A stretch of DNA of 64,000 bases, taken from positions 744,001 through 808,000 of the forward strand of contig JAEILZ010000004.1 of NCBI GenBank assembly GCA_018873225.1. The letters run 5' to 3'. Positions 11,409-21,727 of the stretch are shown piece by piece. The notes under the pieces are model-generated. The model saw only the letters and a program-made list of their open reading frames with translations. It was not told where the DNA came from and searched no databases. Each line of letters starts with the position of its first letter. Within the stretch, counting starts at the first letter, position 1. Both the position numbers and the translations under genes were made by a program. Origin of the DNA: [Phialemoniopsis] sp. UDSM-2020. Lineage: Eukaryota > Ascomycota > Sordariomycetes > Thyridiales > Thyridiaceae.

Positions 11409-12048
11409 GAAATGATTAGAACTGAAAGGATAGGTTCAATTGCTGGTTATTGGCAAGATAGTCTCCCTGTTTGAGCTTCATTTTCTATGTTCACTGGATG
11501 CATTTAGCACAAGAGTCCATGCCATTATATCAAATATCGACGTCACCGGCATCGTCTTGCACGCCGAGACATCGCAAGGCACCGTTTTCGATTACCTGAC
11601 TGCATCGGTTCATGCCGACCTCTTGCCGACCTCTTGCTGGCATGAGCTGAGCATGCACGCCGGTCAACGGACCTGTTCTCCCTGTCCTGACGAACAAGCC
11701 ATGTGATGCCGCCTCCCTCACCCTCACGGTTTCCCCCGATTTGTTGGCCCCGTAAAAGTTACGGACAATGATGTGGGGCATGTCTTTGGACCGGGGGTTC
11801 AGTCTGCTCGGGGGTTACCGAGCATTTGCCACTTGCTCAGCGTGGCCAATCAACTGGGGGCTTTCAACCCCTCTTTAGTGCTCGAGACAGGTTTAATCAT
11901 GAAGATGCGATGCGCGGGGTGGTTCCGGTAATAAAGACAAAAAATTGAACAACCGCCTGAGCCATCTGAAGAGCCTTTGCAATATTGTTGGATTACCAGG
12001 AAAACACACTCGTCGCTTCTCAAGCCAGCACTCACGACAACCTCAGCC
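11409..12048. other. Divergent promoter, HglS-type gene and aldolase-fold gene
   Basis: A 640-bp region between two divergent starts. It contains the CTCGG-N6-CCGAG palindrome at 11807-11822. A small ORF (11440-11706) has no protein-like features. Confidence 0.6.
11807..11822. promoter_or_regulatory. Cluster 1 palindrome, copy 1 (CTCGG-GGGTTA-CCGAG)
   Basis: A perfect 5+5 inverted repeat containing CGG-N6-CCG, the classic layout for a Zn2Cys6 dimer. It lies 227 bp before the aldolase-fold ATG and 399 bp before the HglS-type ATG. The same arms recur at 14363 and 18190 with different spacers. Confidence 0.75.
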
Positions 12049-13060
12049 ATGTCATCTACCAAAACCGTGACCATGGCGTCAACGACTGAGCCGACCGCAT
12101 CGATTTCCGTGAAATCCGGTGGGTCGGCTCTCAATGCCGTGTCCTCAAGCGGTCAGGTTAGACGGATCCATCATATCCCCCGGCCCGAGTCCAAGCAGGC
12201 CCAGCGTCGCTGGCAGCTAGAACAGATGGCTGGTGCCTTTCGCCTGTTCGCCAAGTTGGGCTTTGCAGATGGGAGCAGCGGCCACATCAGCCTTCGGGGT
12301 ACGTGAACTCAGCCATCACACTGTCTTCCACAGATCTTCCCGTCACACCCTCTACTGTGTGCTTTTCAAAACGCGAATCCTGTGTGGCTAATGTTTCACC
12401 GTAGATCCCATCGAACCAGAGACCTTCTGGATCAACCCGTATGGAGTGCACTTCGCCATGCTGAAAGTGTCAGATATGGTGCGCGTCGATGCCAACGGCA
12501 ACCGCATCGATGGTGGCACTCGCGCCATCAATACGGCGGGCTTCATCATTCACAGCGCCATACATGAGGCACGGCCAGATATTAACGCTGCGTGTCATAT
12601 GCACAGTCCTTACGGACGTGCGTGGTCGACATTCGGGCGCCCTATTGAGATGTTCAATCAGGATAGCTGCATGTTTTACAACGATCTATCAGTCTATGCC
12701 GGCTTCGGCGGCGTCGTGCTGGCACGCGAAGAAGGTGGCCGTATCGCTGCAGAGCTTGGTCCCAGGAATAAGAACATTATCCTTCAGAACCATGGTCTGC
12801 TGACCTGCGGAGGAACCGTCGCAGAGGCTGCCGCCTTCTTTGTGGCGTTGGAGCGTGCTTGTCAAACGCAGCTCTTAGTCGAAGCGTCTGTGGCCTCTGG
12901 CACTCTCGGGGCTTCGCACGGACTGAAGATCACGCTGGTGAGCGATGAGGAGGCTGAGTACACGAAGCAGGGCACAGGCACCCCCGAGGTCATGTACATG
13001 CAGTTCGTTCCTGAGTACGAACTGCTGCTCAAGGAAACTAAGGGAGAGTTTTTAGAATGA
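12049..13060 (+). CDS. Class II aldolase/adducin-fold protein
   Basis: Two exons, 12049-12298 and 12405-13060, with an intron bounded by GTACGT and GTAG; the joined protein has 301 residues. The splice rebuilds the family motif GHISLRDP exactly. The metal-site block ACHMHSPYGR (His148, His150) and the third His in LQNHGLLTCGG are present, so a divalent metal is likely bound. The segment that in true L-fuculose-phosphate-type aldolases supplies the catalytic Glu reads TAGFIIHSAIH and lacks it. It may therefore be a decarboxylase, an epimerase or an adducin-like relative and not a classical retro-aldolase. A Ser/Thr-rich N-terminal 60 residues are probably disordered. The start at 12049 is favoured over an upstream in-frame ATG at 11977 because the added residues look like leader. 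Confidence 0.9.
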
Positions 13061-13299
13061 TCATAATACCAAGTACAATACCAAGTTTTTCACATTGATG
13101 TGTCATCAGAGACAATATTGTGATACATCTGCTGCGTACGTGGGATAAACAATGCAAAGCCGATCACTTGCGCATGGCTAGAGCTGAAGGCGGACCAGGA
13201 TTCACTGAAATCCTCGCCAAGCACCAGTACAGCACTGAGTGATGTTCATTCATTGCATGAGATGCATGGTTTCTTGTATTATTCATCTGTAAGACTCGA

Positions 13300-14117
13300 T
13301 CAAGTATCAATAGCGCCCCATCTCTCAGGTCTGCGGCGGATGAGCCCAGAGTAGAACCACGTGGCCATGGTGTAAACATCGTACACCGGAATGTTAGGGC
13401 CAATCGCCTTCTGAATCGCCTCTGCAAACGGCGGCATCTGGGTGCACTCCAGCACGAACGCGCCAATGTCCGGGTGCTCCTTGAGCAGCTCAAGCGCGGC
13501 TTCAACCAGCTCGGCCTCGACCTCGGCATGCACATAGGGCCCCAGGCCAATCATGAGCTTGCGAAGCGGGCCATCTGCTGGTGGTCCCCGGATGTGGATC
13601 CTAGAGGACTGATGCGCGATACCCAGGGACTCGAGATGTGTCTGGCATAGACGATCACCGTTGTAGGTGATCACGCCGATGGACTTGCTCGCGGGAAGAA
13701 GGCTCAGAATGGATGGTAGCTGGAGGAGCGACGACGTGGCGATCGGAATCGGTAGCCGGGCTGAGAGTCTAGTTTGTGTCAGCATTGGCATGCCGTTTGA
13801 CGGTCTTTCGAGGTTGTGATTTGAACCTACTCGGGTTGGGCATTACAGAGAAATCCGCAGCTCGTGAGGAGACCAACGCAACCTCGGTCGGCAAGCTTCT
13901 TGCCCGTTTCAACGAAACGATCGATGAAATCGCTGTCGTATTTGTCACTAGTCACCAGCTGCGACTCTGTTGACCCAGGCGCTGTCTCGCGCAACAGAGG
14001 GAACGGCCATGTCTTCTCGTTGAAGGGATCTCCAGGCGGACGATGGATCTTCACTTCCACGGCAATAAAGCCCATGGGCGGAAGTGGGGTGGAACTGTTT
14101 GTGTCTGCGGTGGCCAT
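13300..14117 (-). CDS. Asp/Glu/hydantoin racemase superfamily protein
   Basis: Two exons, 14117-13831 and 13768-13300, with a 62-bp GTAGGT...TAG intron in phase 2; 251 residues. The fold family is recognised by its two catalytic-type cysteines in duplicated half-domains: Cys87 in LLTSCGFL and Cys204 in FVLECTQMPP, plus the KSIGVITYNG strand opening the second half. Families with this pair include Asp/Glu racemase, hydantoin racemase, maleate isomerase and arylmalonate decarboxylase; the sequence alone does not decide among them. It overlaps no neighbour and is divergent from the D-2-hydroxyacid dehydrogenase over a 508-bp promoter with a central palindrome. In context it may invert or isomerise an acid intermediate of the cluster 1 pathway (inference). 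Confidence 0.88.
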
Positions 14118-14625
14118 TATGTCTTGACTCGCTTGTAAAGTCCTGTATGCTGCAAAAGATCGTGGATCCCGCCAAAATGCGCCTCGGTATCTGGCTTGCG
14201 ATGAGAAGGTGCCTGAACTGAAGAGCGTATTTGTGTTCCTCCTCCGATAAGCTAAGTGCCCCGGTCTACCTGCTGTCCGAGGACCGGCGACATTGACGAT
14301 CGTCGCCCTGGTTCCTGGTGAACTAGCTTGCGGGGACCATTTGCGGGGCGGCTTGTTCGCAGCTCGGGAGAATCCGAGGGGCACTGATAACCAGACTCGG
14401 CGATTTGCGAGGTCTTGGCACTTGCGTCAGAGCTACCAGATACACGATCCAGGGTAGCCCGGGATCAAGCTGCGCCGTACATCGGTGCGCATTGAACCAA
14501 CCAGGGCATTCTCCTGCGCAAGGTATTACAACTTGAAAGTCATATCACACCCAGATCAATTTACAGGGCAACTTCGCCTTATCCTCGACGTCTTCTCCCA
14601 TTCTGCTGTCGTTATCTCGTACACC
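14118..14625. other. Divergent promoter, racemase-fold and D-2-hydroxyacid dehydrogenase genes
   Basis: A 508-bp shared promoter with the cluster 1 palindrome almost exactly at its centre. No other gene is supported. Confidence 0.6.
14363..14378. promoter_or_regulatory. Cluster 1 palindrome, copy 2 (CTCGG-GAGAAT-CCGAG)
   Basis: Same arms and same 6-bp spacing as the copies at 11807 and 18190. It is about 247 bp from both flanking start codons, the position expected of an operator controlling both genes. Confidence 0.75.
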
Positions 14626-15715
14626 ATGTCTCCCAGTCGCATAGATTCAGGCAAGAAGCCCCGTGTGGTTTGCCTCGGAGAGCCCAAGTTCGTTGGTGAC
14701 GATTACCTGGCGGAATTCCAAAAAGACTTCGACTTCTCCGTGCTCGAGGCATACAACCACAAAGAGACCAAGGAGAAGCTTCCGGCCGATATCAAGAAGA
14801 ATGGCCCAATCGACGCCTTTATCATTCGAATGGGTACCCCGCCATACGAGCCTTTCGACGAGGAGATGTTCAACATGATGGCACCAAGCTGTCGAATTGT
14901 GACCTCGGCCAGTGCGGGGTACAATGAGTTTCCTGCCGAGTACCTGGCGGGCAAAGGCGTCTACTTTTGCAACACGGTAGATGCTGTTGCCGAGGCCACA
15001 GCCGACATGGCTCTGTTCTTAACATTGGCAGTGCTGCGAAATACGACCAATGCGGAGAAGAGCGCGCGGAACGGCACATGGAGGGCTGGTGGCGATTTGG
15101 TACCGGGTCGAGACCCCTCGGGACTGACACTTGGTATCGTAGGCCTGGGGGCTATCGGAAAGGTGAGTTCTTGCCCGAGCGGCAGAGAAGACAGACAACT
15201 GAAACGGGCACTATTAGTACCTGGCCAAGAAGGCAGCAGTCTTCAACATGAAGGTCCGATACTACAACCGTAACCAGCTGTCATCGCAGGATGAAGCCAA
15301 GTACGGCGTAACGTACTGCAAGTCACTGCACGAACTGCTCGCCTCGAGCGACATCGTCTCATTAAACTGCCCCCTTAATGCCAACACCACGAATCTTATT
15401 GGACCTAAGGAGTTCGCCGCCATGAAGGACGGTGTCTTTCTCGTCAACACGGCTCGTGGGCCCGTTGTCGACGAGGCCGCGCTAAAGGATGCACTGGAAT
15501 CAGGAAAGGTCGCCCGCGCCGGTCTAGACGTCTTTTGCGATGAGCCTAATGTAGACAAGTGGTTCTTGGAGAGTGACAAGGTCGTGATACAACCGCATCT
15601 AGGGGGCCTGACTGATATGGCGTTCCAGAGGGCTGAGCGCGAATGCTTTGAGAACATCAAGGCTTACTTCAGCAGCGGAGAGCCCAACTCAGCCGTTATG
15701 CCTTTGAAGAATTAG
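14626..15715 (+). CDS. D-isomer-specific 2-hydroxyacid dehydrogenase (glyoxylate/hydroxypyruvate reductase type)
   Basis: Two exons, 14626-15162 and 15218-15715, phase 0, 344 residues. The Rossmann motif GIVGLGAIGK ends exactly at the splice site, a common intron place in this family. The catalytic set is complete: Arg259 in NTARGP, Glu288 in FCDEP and His306 in QPHLGG. The family reversibly reduces 2-oxo acids to D-2-hydroxy acids with NAD(P)H, in the cytosol. Its neighbour 3 kb away is predicted to make 2-hydroxyglutarate from 2-oxoadipate, so a role on a 2-hydroxy or 2-oxo acid intermediate is plausible. Substrate choice cannot be read from the sequence. The upstream in-frame extension from 14485 is judged leader. 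Confidence 0.92.
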
Positions 15716-16123
15716 GCTGACATTCACAATGAGTGGGTTCATGTACATATAGACTCCATAGAAATCGAGTTCACTACAATATAGCATTGCACTGTGGCTG
15801 CCCCTAGCAGTTCAAGTCTTCGATTTGGGAAAAGTGAAAAGACTACAAGCTGAAGACAATGGGTAGCCCAGACATAACTTCGGAAAGGTTCAAAGTTTCT
15901 AATTTCTTGTTGTGCATATCAGACCTGGTAAAAGATTGTCCTTGTACGTTTTTATCGTGAAAGCGTTGCAGATTGAATGTGATATAGCTAAATTTGAACG
16001 AGTAGAATATACGACTAGATTCCTCTTTTCTATTCTATCAATTTGCATCTATGGGAGACAAACGATGCGATAGTCGGGATACTTGAAGGAAGTTCATTAG
16101 GCCGGTGACGTCCATCACTTCTC
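15716..16123. other. Convergent 3' flanks, nothing else seen
   Basis: A 408-bp AT-rich gap between the ends of the dehydrogenase and the sugar-type transporter genes. No ORF, RNA gene or repeat is supported. Confidence 0.55.
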
Positions 16124-17891
16124 TTACGCAACCGGATTTGGCTTCACTGTGGGATCCTTTGATGTCGATGACCTGCTGTTGATAACATTCCTACTGTTGG
16201 TTTTAGTTTGAAGGAAACGTTCAGGGCCTGTGTGCATGAACTTACAAAGTTGCAGACTCGAGGACAACTTCTTCATCCTTAAGCCGTTTGGCTTGACGAT
16301 GGGCATCCCACCACGGCCCTTCGAAAAGCTTATCAATCTTCTCGATGCTCAGTCCTGCTGTTTCGGGGACGCAGAAGAAGACGTAGACCAGCGAGATGAA
16401 ACACCAGCCAGCGAAGAACAAGAAAGCACCCCAGTTGTTGGTCTGAATGAGCAAAGACGGAACACCCTTGTTGACACCAAAGAAAAAGATCCAGTGGAAA
16501 GCCTGCGTGAACGCGGCACCAAACGAGCGGATCTTGTTGGGCCAAAGTTCGGCTCCAAAGACGTATGGCAGCACCAGAAGGCCGACCGCGTAGCCAAAAC
16601 CGTGGAGGAAAATGAAGGCGATGGCGGCCTGGCTTGAACTTTCGGTGACAGCACCTTGTTGACGGTACTTGATGAAGACGCCAACATATATGTCAGATAT
16701 CATCTGGATGGTGATACCAATAAACAAGCTCCTACGCCTTCCGAGTGCGTCGATAAAGAAGAAGCTAGCGATGACGGTAAACCAAAACTTGGCCATGCTG
16801 TACATGCCAGTAACGAACAAACTTGTTTTGGTACCACCACCCACTCCAATAAGACTCAGAATGGGGACGAGGTAGGCGGTAACACTGTTGGCACCTGACA
16901 GCTGCGCGAGCGCATACGAGAAGCAAGCTTGAATCGCGCGACGTAGGTTGGCCTTCACACCAAAGGTCTCCTTAAGCACAGGTAGGATCCCGCCTCGCGA
17001 ACCGCCTGACTCGAACTCGCCCTGTTCCTGGGCAATCTGCCCAGCGATATCTTCAAGCTCACCAGCTACGCGTGGGTGGTCGGCAGGGAGGCCACGCAGC
17101 GCGACCAAATTCTTGGCCGCATCGTCGCGACGCCCGACGAGCATGAGCCAGCGAGGGCTTTCGTAGAGGAAGAAGCTGCAAACGATGATCAAGGCCATGG
17201 CGATGGTCGGTGTGAAGAAGACGATGCGATACTGTAGATGGCTCGCGGCGACGTGCAGGAAACAGGCGTAGACGACAAACACCGCAACCGTGAGCGACAT
17301 CAACATGGCAATGCTGAACCACACAGCCAATAGACCGCGAATCTCAGTCGGCGCAATCTCGACGATGGAGACGGGGCCCGTGACGGTAAGGGGTCCAATA
17401 CCCAGGCCAGAAACGATGCGCGCGGCGTAAAGCACGCCGAGATGACCGCTCGAGGCAGTCGCCATGAGTTGTCCGATGATCCAGATGGTCATGTAGAGAC
17501 GGAAAGACCAGAGACGCCCGATGCGGTCGTTGATAAAGAACGAGCAGAGAGCTCCGACGCAACAGCCAAGGTAGACGAAAGATATAAAGTTGGCGACTTG
17601 GGTCGGATTGGCAGCCGAGGTGATGCCAAATGCTTGTGCGAAGCCAGGTAGGGATGGGACAACAGACGATGAGCCTTGATCCCAAGCTGTTCGGGTAGCG
17701 CAAACGCGTCAGTGAATGGTTCTCAGCAAGACATTACTTCAGTGAGACTTACTCAGAGGCACACCGGCCATGGCGTAGAGCGCAGTTGTCAGGAGGAGGC
17801 GGTGGTTGCAGATGAGCTCGCGCGGCGAGTTCTTGATCGTTTCGACATACTTGGCCAATGTCGACCCGGCGAACATCTTGCCGAGGCCCAT
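16124..17891 (-). CDS. MFS sugar/acid transporter (sugar porter type)
   Basis: Exons 17891-17753, 17686-16246 and probably a short last exon 16172-16124, about 542 residues. The first intron (66 bp) joins the N-terminal RELICNHRLLLTTALYAMAG helix to the TWDQGSSSVVPSLPGF loop, a hallmark of fungal sugar porters. Further marks are NDRIGRLW, a PTEIRGLL motif, a PRWLMLVGRRDDA loop after helix 6, the GRRRSLFIG loop and PETAGLSIEKID after helix 12. Twelve membrane helices are expected, in the plasma membrane. The last intron is less sure: if the GTAAGT at 16245 is not used, the frame stops at 16242 with only six fewer residues before the alternative tail. It is divergent from the flavin oxidase gene over a promoter with the third palindrome, so it probably imports the substrate of cluster 1. 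Confidence 0.9.
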
Positions 17892-18732
17892 ATTGATCAA
17901 GATAGCAATTGGTTTGTAGCTTTGATTGATGGTTCTTTTTTTGACAGTGTTGAAACCAATTGACAGACGACCTGAAGAGTGGAAGGCTCTGGTGATAGTT
18001 GGGGCGGATGAGAGTTGACTCAAATACGCGACACTGGAGTCTCGTCTCTTCTAGCCAGCAGCCCTTATCGCCATGGTTGACCCCCTGCCAATGATCTCAT
18101 GGCAATTTACAGCGACAGGTGAAGTGGTACTCAACCCCACGGGGTCGCTCTCGCAAAACTGCGCGTTTATCAGAGGGGAATTCGCCGGGCTCGGAGGAAT
18201 CCGAGCTACCTTGGTAAGGTGGAGGACGCTAAGTTGAGGCGAGTCAACTTGGCTGTCCATCAGTCTCCTGCGAACCCTTAGCAGGCCTTTGGCCGCGGCG
18301 CTAGCTCAGGGTCGCTGATAACAATCAAGCCTGGCATGTTCTTGGCCATATCTATGGAGGCATCTCCACACCACCTCGGTCATTTCCATCCTGGTGGAAT
18401 GGTCACGGGCACACGAGACTATCAACGGGCTAGATTCGCCTCAATTCTCACGATACACATTTCGCAGCCTCCGATTCGTTGAAGAGTCCTCGTGTCATAC
18501 GTCTTGAGCCGCCTACCATTGTGGTGATGCTCAGCTAGGCTCTGTTCTAGAGATCGGAGCTTTGAACTGCTCTCGGCTTGAACTTGTCACCAGGGCCAGA
18601 TATGCACGACACTGTGCTTTCATACTCCAGATACCCGACCCGATAACGCATGTCATTGCGTTGAGTCTTTAAAACGATCAGGAACTTCTCAATTGAGCCA
18701 TCGAGGAAGAAGATTCTGGCCAACAGACTGCA
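17892..18732. other. Divergent promoter, transporter and flavin oxidase genes
   Basis: An 841-bp shared promoter containing the third cluster 1 palindrome. Small ORFs here have no protein features. Confidence 0.6.
18190..18205. promoter_or_regulatory. Cluster 1 palindrome, copy 3 (CTCGG-AGGAAT-CCGAG)
   Basis: Arms identical to copies 1 and 2 with the same 6-bp spacing; the spacer matches copy 2 at its last three bases. It lies 299 bp before the transporter ATG and 528 bp before the flavin oxidase ATG. Confidence 0.75.
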
Positions 18733-20196
18733 ATGTCGGCACCAAGCAAGGACTCTGCGATCGTCATCGTTGGTGCGGGGGCTTTTGGTCTGAGCACTGC
18801 ACTCGCGCTCGCCGAGCGCGGGTACCGAGATGTCACTGTTTTCGACAAGCAGTTGTACGACGAGACGCAGTATTCCTATTTCAAGGGCAGCGATGGGGCC
18901 TCCGCCGACATCAACAAGATCGTCAGGGCCGCTTACGGTGGCCAAACCATCTACCAAGACCTCTCGTTCGAGGGCATCCAGGGTTGGAAGTCCTGGAACG
19001 ACGAGATTGCGAGCGGTCGTGTAGTACCACCCGGAATGACGACCGCGGACCAGATCTTTTACCCTCACGGCAATCTGGTCATGACGAATACGGAGGAGCT
19101 CCTGCCATTTGAGCGTGATACTATCGCCAATATGGAGAGGTCCGGCCACAAGGACAGTCAGCTTGTGGCTGGTGATGAGCGCCACGAGGAAATTGCCAGA
19201 CAGAAAGGGATGGGGTTTGCCATGGATCCCTTTAAACGGAGGGACAGAGGCCAGAGGCATACCGCTCTTCTCGACTCAACAGGCGGAACCGCCCTCGCAG
19301 ACAAGGCATGCAGATTTGCCCTCTGCAAAGCACGAACCTTGGGGGTCAAGTTTGTCTTTGGCCCAAAGGCCGGCGCTTTCAAGTCGTTCAACTATAGCTC
19401 AAAGGAGCCCAAGAAGATTACGGGTATCACAACACATGACGGACGAACCCATTGTGCGTACCTCACCATTATGGCGTGCGGCTGCTGGACGCCCACTCTT
19501 CTGCCTCAACTCGACGGTCTATGCGAGGCAACTGCCGGATCAGTCACCATCTTCAAGATTCCCAAGAACTCCTCACTGTACGACCGTCTTGCCCCAGAGA
19601 ACTTTCCCTCGTGGCAATGGAATATGCGCAGTGGTGCTGAAGGTGGCCTGTACGGCTTCCCGAGAGATGCCAATGGCTTGCTCAAGATTGGGTACCGGGG
19701 CACCAAATACACAAACCCGAAGGTCCAACCTGATGGTAAAGAGCGCAGTGTCCCAGTCACACGGTGGTCTGAGGGTGACAAGCTCAGCACCATACCGGTG
19801 CAGGCAATGAAGACCATTGATCGCTTCATAGACGGGTACTTGCCGGAAATACGCACTGAGGGTATCAAGGTCGAGACGACTCGGGTCTGTTGGTACACCG
19901 ACAGCTACGACAATCATTTGGTCATTGACCGCGTGCCAGACACCCAAGGCCTCGTGGTGACTACGGGAGGCAGCGGGCACGCTTTCAAGTACATGCCTTG
20001 CATTGGCAAGTGGATTGTGGACGTCATGGAAGGAGTCGATGTCGACCGACCAGCTATCAAGGCATGGCGATGGAGGTCTCTGAAGAATGGTGAAACGCCC
20101 TTCAACGTGTTGATGGAAGGTAGTAAGGGCAACCGGGCTCTTGATAACGTACCTTTGGTCCAAGGCATCAAAGGGCAGGAAAAGGCAAGGCTCTAG
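18733..20196 (+). CDS. FAD-dependent amine/imino-acid oxidase (sarcosine/saccharopine/fructosyl-amino-acid oxidase family)
   Basis: A single exon of 487 residues. The N-terminal dinucleotide motif is IVIVGAGAFGLSTAL (GxGxxG at residues 14-19). The flavin-family block GSDGASADINKIVRAAYG follows, close to the GSS.D..KI.R..Y pattern of the family. Cys386 in VCWYTD stands where monomeric sarcosine oxidase links its FAD covalently. Next comes TGGSGHAFKYMPCIGKW, the C-terminal FAD-binding motif. The family oxidises C-N bonds of secondary amines (sarcosine, pipecolate, saccharopine, fructosyl amino acids), releasing H2O2. The last residues (KARL) are close to a peroxisomal PTS1 tripeptide, suggesting but not proving peroxisomal import. 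In context it may open the pathway of cluster 1 by oxidising an N-substituted amino acid. Confidence 0.92.
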   Translation: MSAPSKDSAIVIVGAGAFGLSTALALAERGYRDVTVFDKQLYDETQYSYFKGSDGASADINKIVRAAYGGQTIYQDLSFEGIQGWKSWNDEIASGRVVPPGMTTADQIFYPHGNLVMTNTEELLPFERDTIANMERSGHKDSQLVAGDERHEEIARQKGMGFAMDPFKRRDRGQRHTALLDSTGGTALADKACRFALCKARTLGVKFVFGPKAGAFKSFNYSSKEPKKITGITTHDGRTHCAYLTIMACGCWTPTLLPQLDGLCEATAGSVTIFKIPKNSSLYDRLAPENFPSWQWNMRSGAEGGLYGFPRDANGLLKIGYRGTKYTNPKVQPDGKERSVPVTRWSEGDKLSTIPVQAMKTIDRFIDGYLPEIRTEGIKVETTRVCWYTDSYDNHLVIDRVPDTQGLVVTTGGSGHAFKYMPCIGKWIVDVMEGVDVDRPAIKAWRWRSLKNGETPFNVLMEGSKGNRALDNVPLVQGIKGQEKARL

Positions 20197-20352
20197 TCGC
20201 TTCGCAATCGGCAGATGGTGGGAGAATGTCAAGTCTGGGTAGGATAATTCTTCATTGTAGCCCCGAGGGTTTTATCTATGTACATCTTTTTACTTTCTAT
20301 CCTTCAACACATTGCGTGCTGCCCATTCATTCATTAGTCTTTTTATGAGCCC

Positions 20353-21727
20353 TTACTTCTGCTCCACCGAGCCATAGGTCGACGCCCAGGCATCATACGT
20401 CGGCGACAGCATGAGCTGCTGCATGTGCCGCCGTCGAATGCCAACGTTGCCTCCATCGAAGATGGGCAGCACCATGGCACTGTTGAGGAGCTCAGCGAAG
20501 GGCTGGTTCAGGTCATATGCCGTACTGTGATGACATTGTGTTAGTATGTCTTCATTGTCCTGGGGTCCACGACTGAGAGGTTGGATTAGATACTTACATT
20601 CCAACAGCGTTGATTGCATCCATGCACGCCTTCACGGCGTTGTCACTGCAGTAGATCTTGGCCGAGAGGGCAAGCTCTCGCCGGGCATCGTAGTCGCCTG
20701 GGCCCTTCTCCATAGCGTGGGCCGCCTTCCATGTCAGCGCACGGCAGGCCTCGGTCTGCATCTTGATTCCCGACAACAGGTCCGCAAACGCCTGGCGCTC
20801 AAGCAGCGGGACGGCGCCGTTGCGGTTGTCGCGCTTGGCAAAGGCCAGGGCGGCGTCGAAGGCTGCCCTCATGAGGCCGACGCCCATGGCGCCGACGAGG
20901 ACGGCACTGGCGTCGAAGGAGCCGAAGGCGACTTGCGCGCCCTGACCGGGTGGGCAGAGAACGTTCTTGGCGGGCACGCGGACGTTGGTGTACTTGACGT
21001 GCGGGCCCGAGACCGAGGTGTGGCCGGGTGTGGAGACGTGACGGAGGGTCTGGAATGCATCGGGTCCGCACCGGTCCAGGTCGGCCCGGGTGACGAGGAT
21101 GATCATCACGTGGTCCTTGGGGTCGTGGTCCGGACTCCGCGTGTCCAGGTCGGTGACGTCCCGGCACACAACGCAGGCCAGGTCGCATCCTTTGAAGTCC
21201 CAGCCGGCGCAGTTGGTGGCCCAGAGCTTCTCGCCGTTGATCACCCATTCATCGCCCTCCTTCCGGGCAGTGGTCTGGAAGCCGGGCGCGCCCTTCTCGA
21301 GGGCGTTCGCCACACCGCCTGGCTCGCTGAAGACGAGCGAGGCCATTGGCGCGCCCTCTTGCTTGAGGAACGGGGCCAGGAACTCGGCGTGCTCGGGCTT
21401 ACCGGCGATGTTCAGGGGGGTAAGGCCGAGGCCGGTGGCAAAGATGGTTAGCGCCGCCGAGGGCTCAACGGCATAGCACTCCTCGACCATGATGGCGGCC
21501 TCGACCAGCGAGCCGCCGGTACCGCCGTGGGCGGGGGACACTTGGCCCTTGAGAAGGCCACCCTGCACGGCGGCCTCGTAGGCGGGCTTAGTGGCCTGGA
21601 ACCGCTTGTGGTGCTCTGTGTGCTTCAGGTACTCGGCACGGGCCGGCTTCAGGACACCCTGAGCGAAGCCTGAGGCGGCGGCCCTGATGCCGGCCTCACT
21701 TGGGCCGAGGTGGAAGTCGATAGGCAT
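20353..21727 (-). CDS. Nitroalkane oxidase-type flavoenzyme (acyl-CoA dehydrogenase fold)
   Basis: Two exons, 21727-20598 and 20524-20353, phase 2, 433 residues. It is an acyl-CoA dehydrogenase-fold protein (SLVFSEPGGVANALEKG, INGEKLW, GAMGVGLMRAAFD). The C-terminal block PIFDGGNVGIRRR carries Asp400 and Arg407 seven residues apart, the pair that serves as base and partner in Fusarium nitroalkane oxidase (Asp402/Arg409). Acyl-CoA dehydrogenases have Glu there. Overall wording (FQAT.P.Y, EE..AVEPSA, GWDFKGCDLACVVCR) also follows nitroalkane oxidase as I recall it. The enzyme would convert a nitroalkane to aldehyde or ketone, nitrite and H2O2. It is convergent with the flavin oxidase gene 156 bp away and has its own promoter without an obvious palindrome, so its membership of the regulon is less certain. 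An unusual acyl-CoA dehydrogenase remains possible. Confidence 0.88.

Noticed and set aside
20546..21451. 301-codon ORF antisense to the nitroalkane oxidase-type gene
   Set aside because: Gly/Val/Ala-rich shadow frame without motifs; it overlaps a well-supported enzyme gene.
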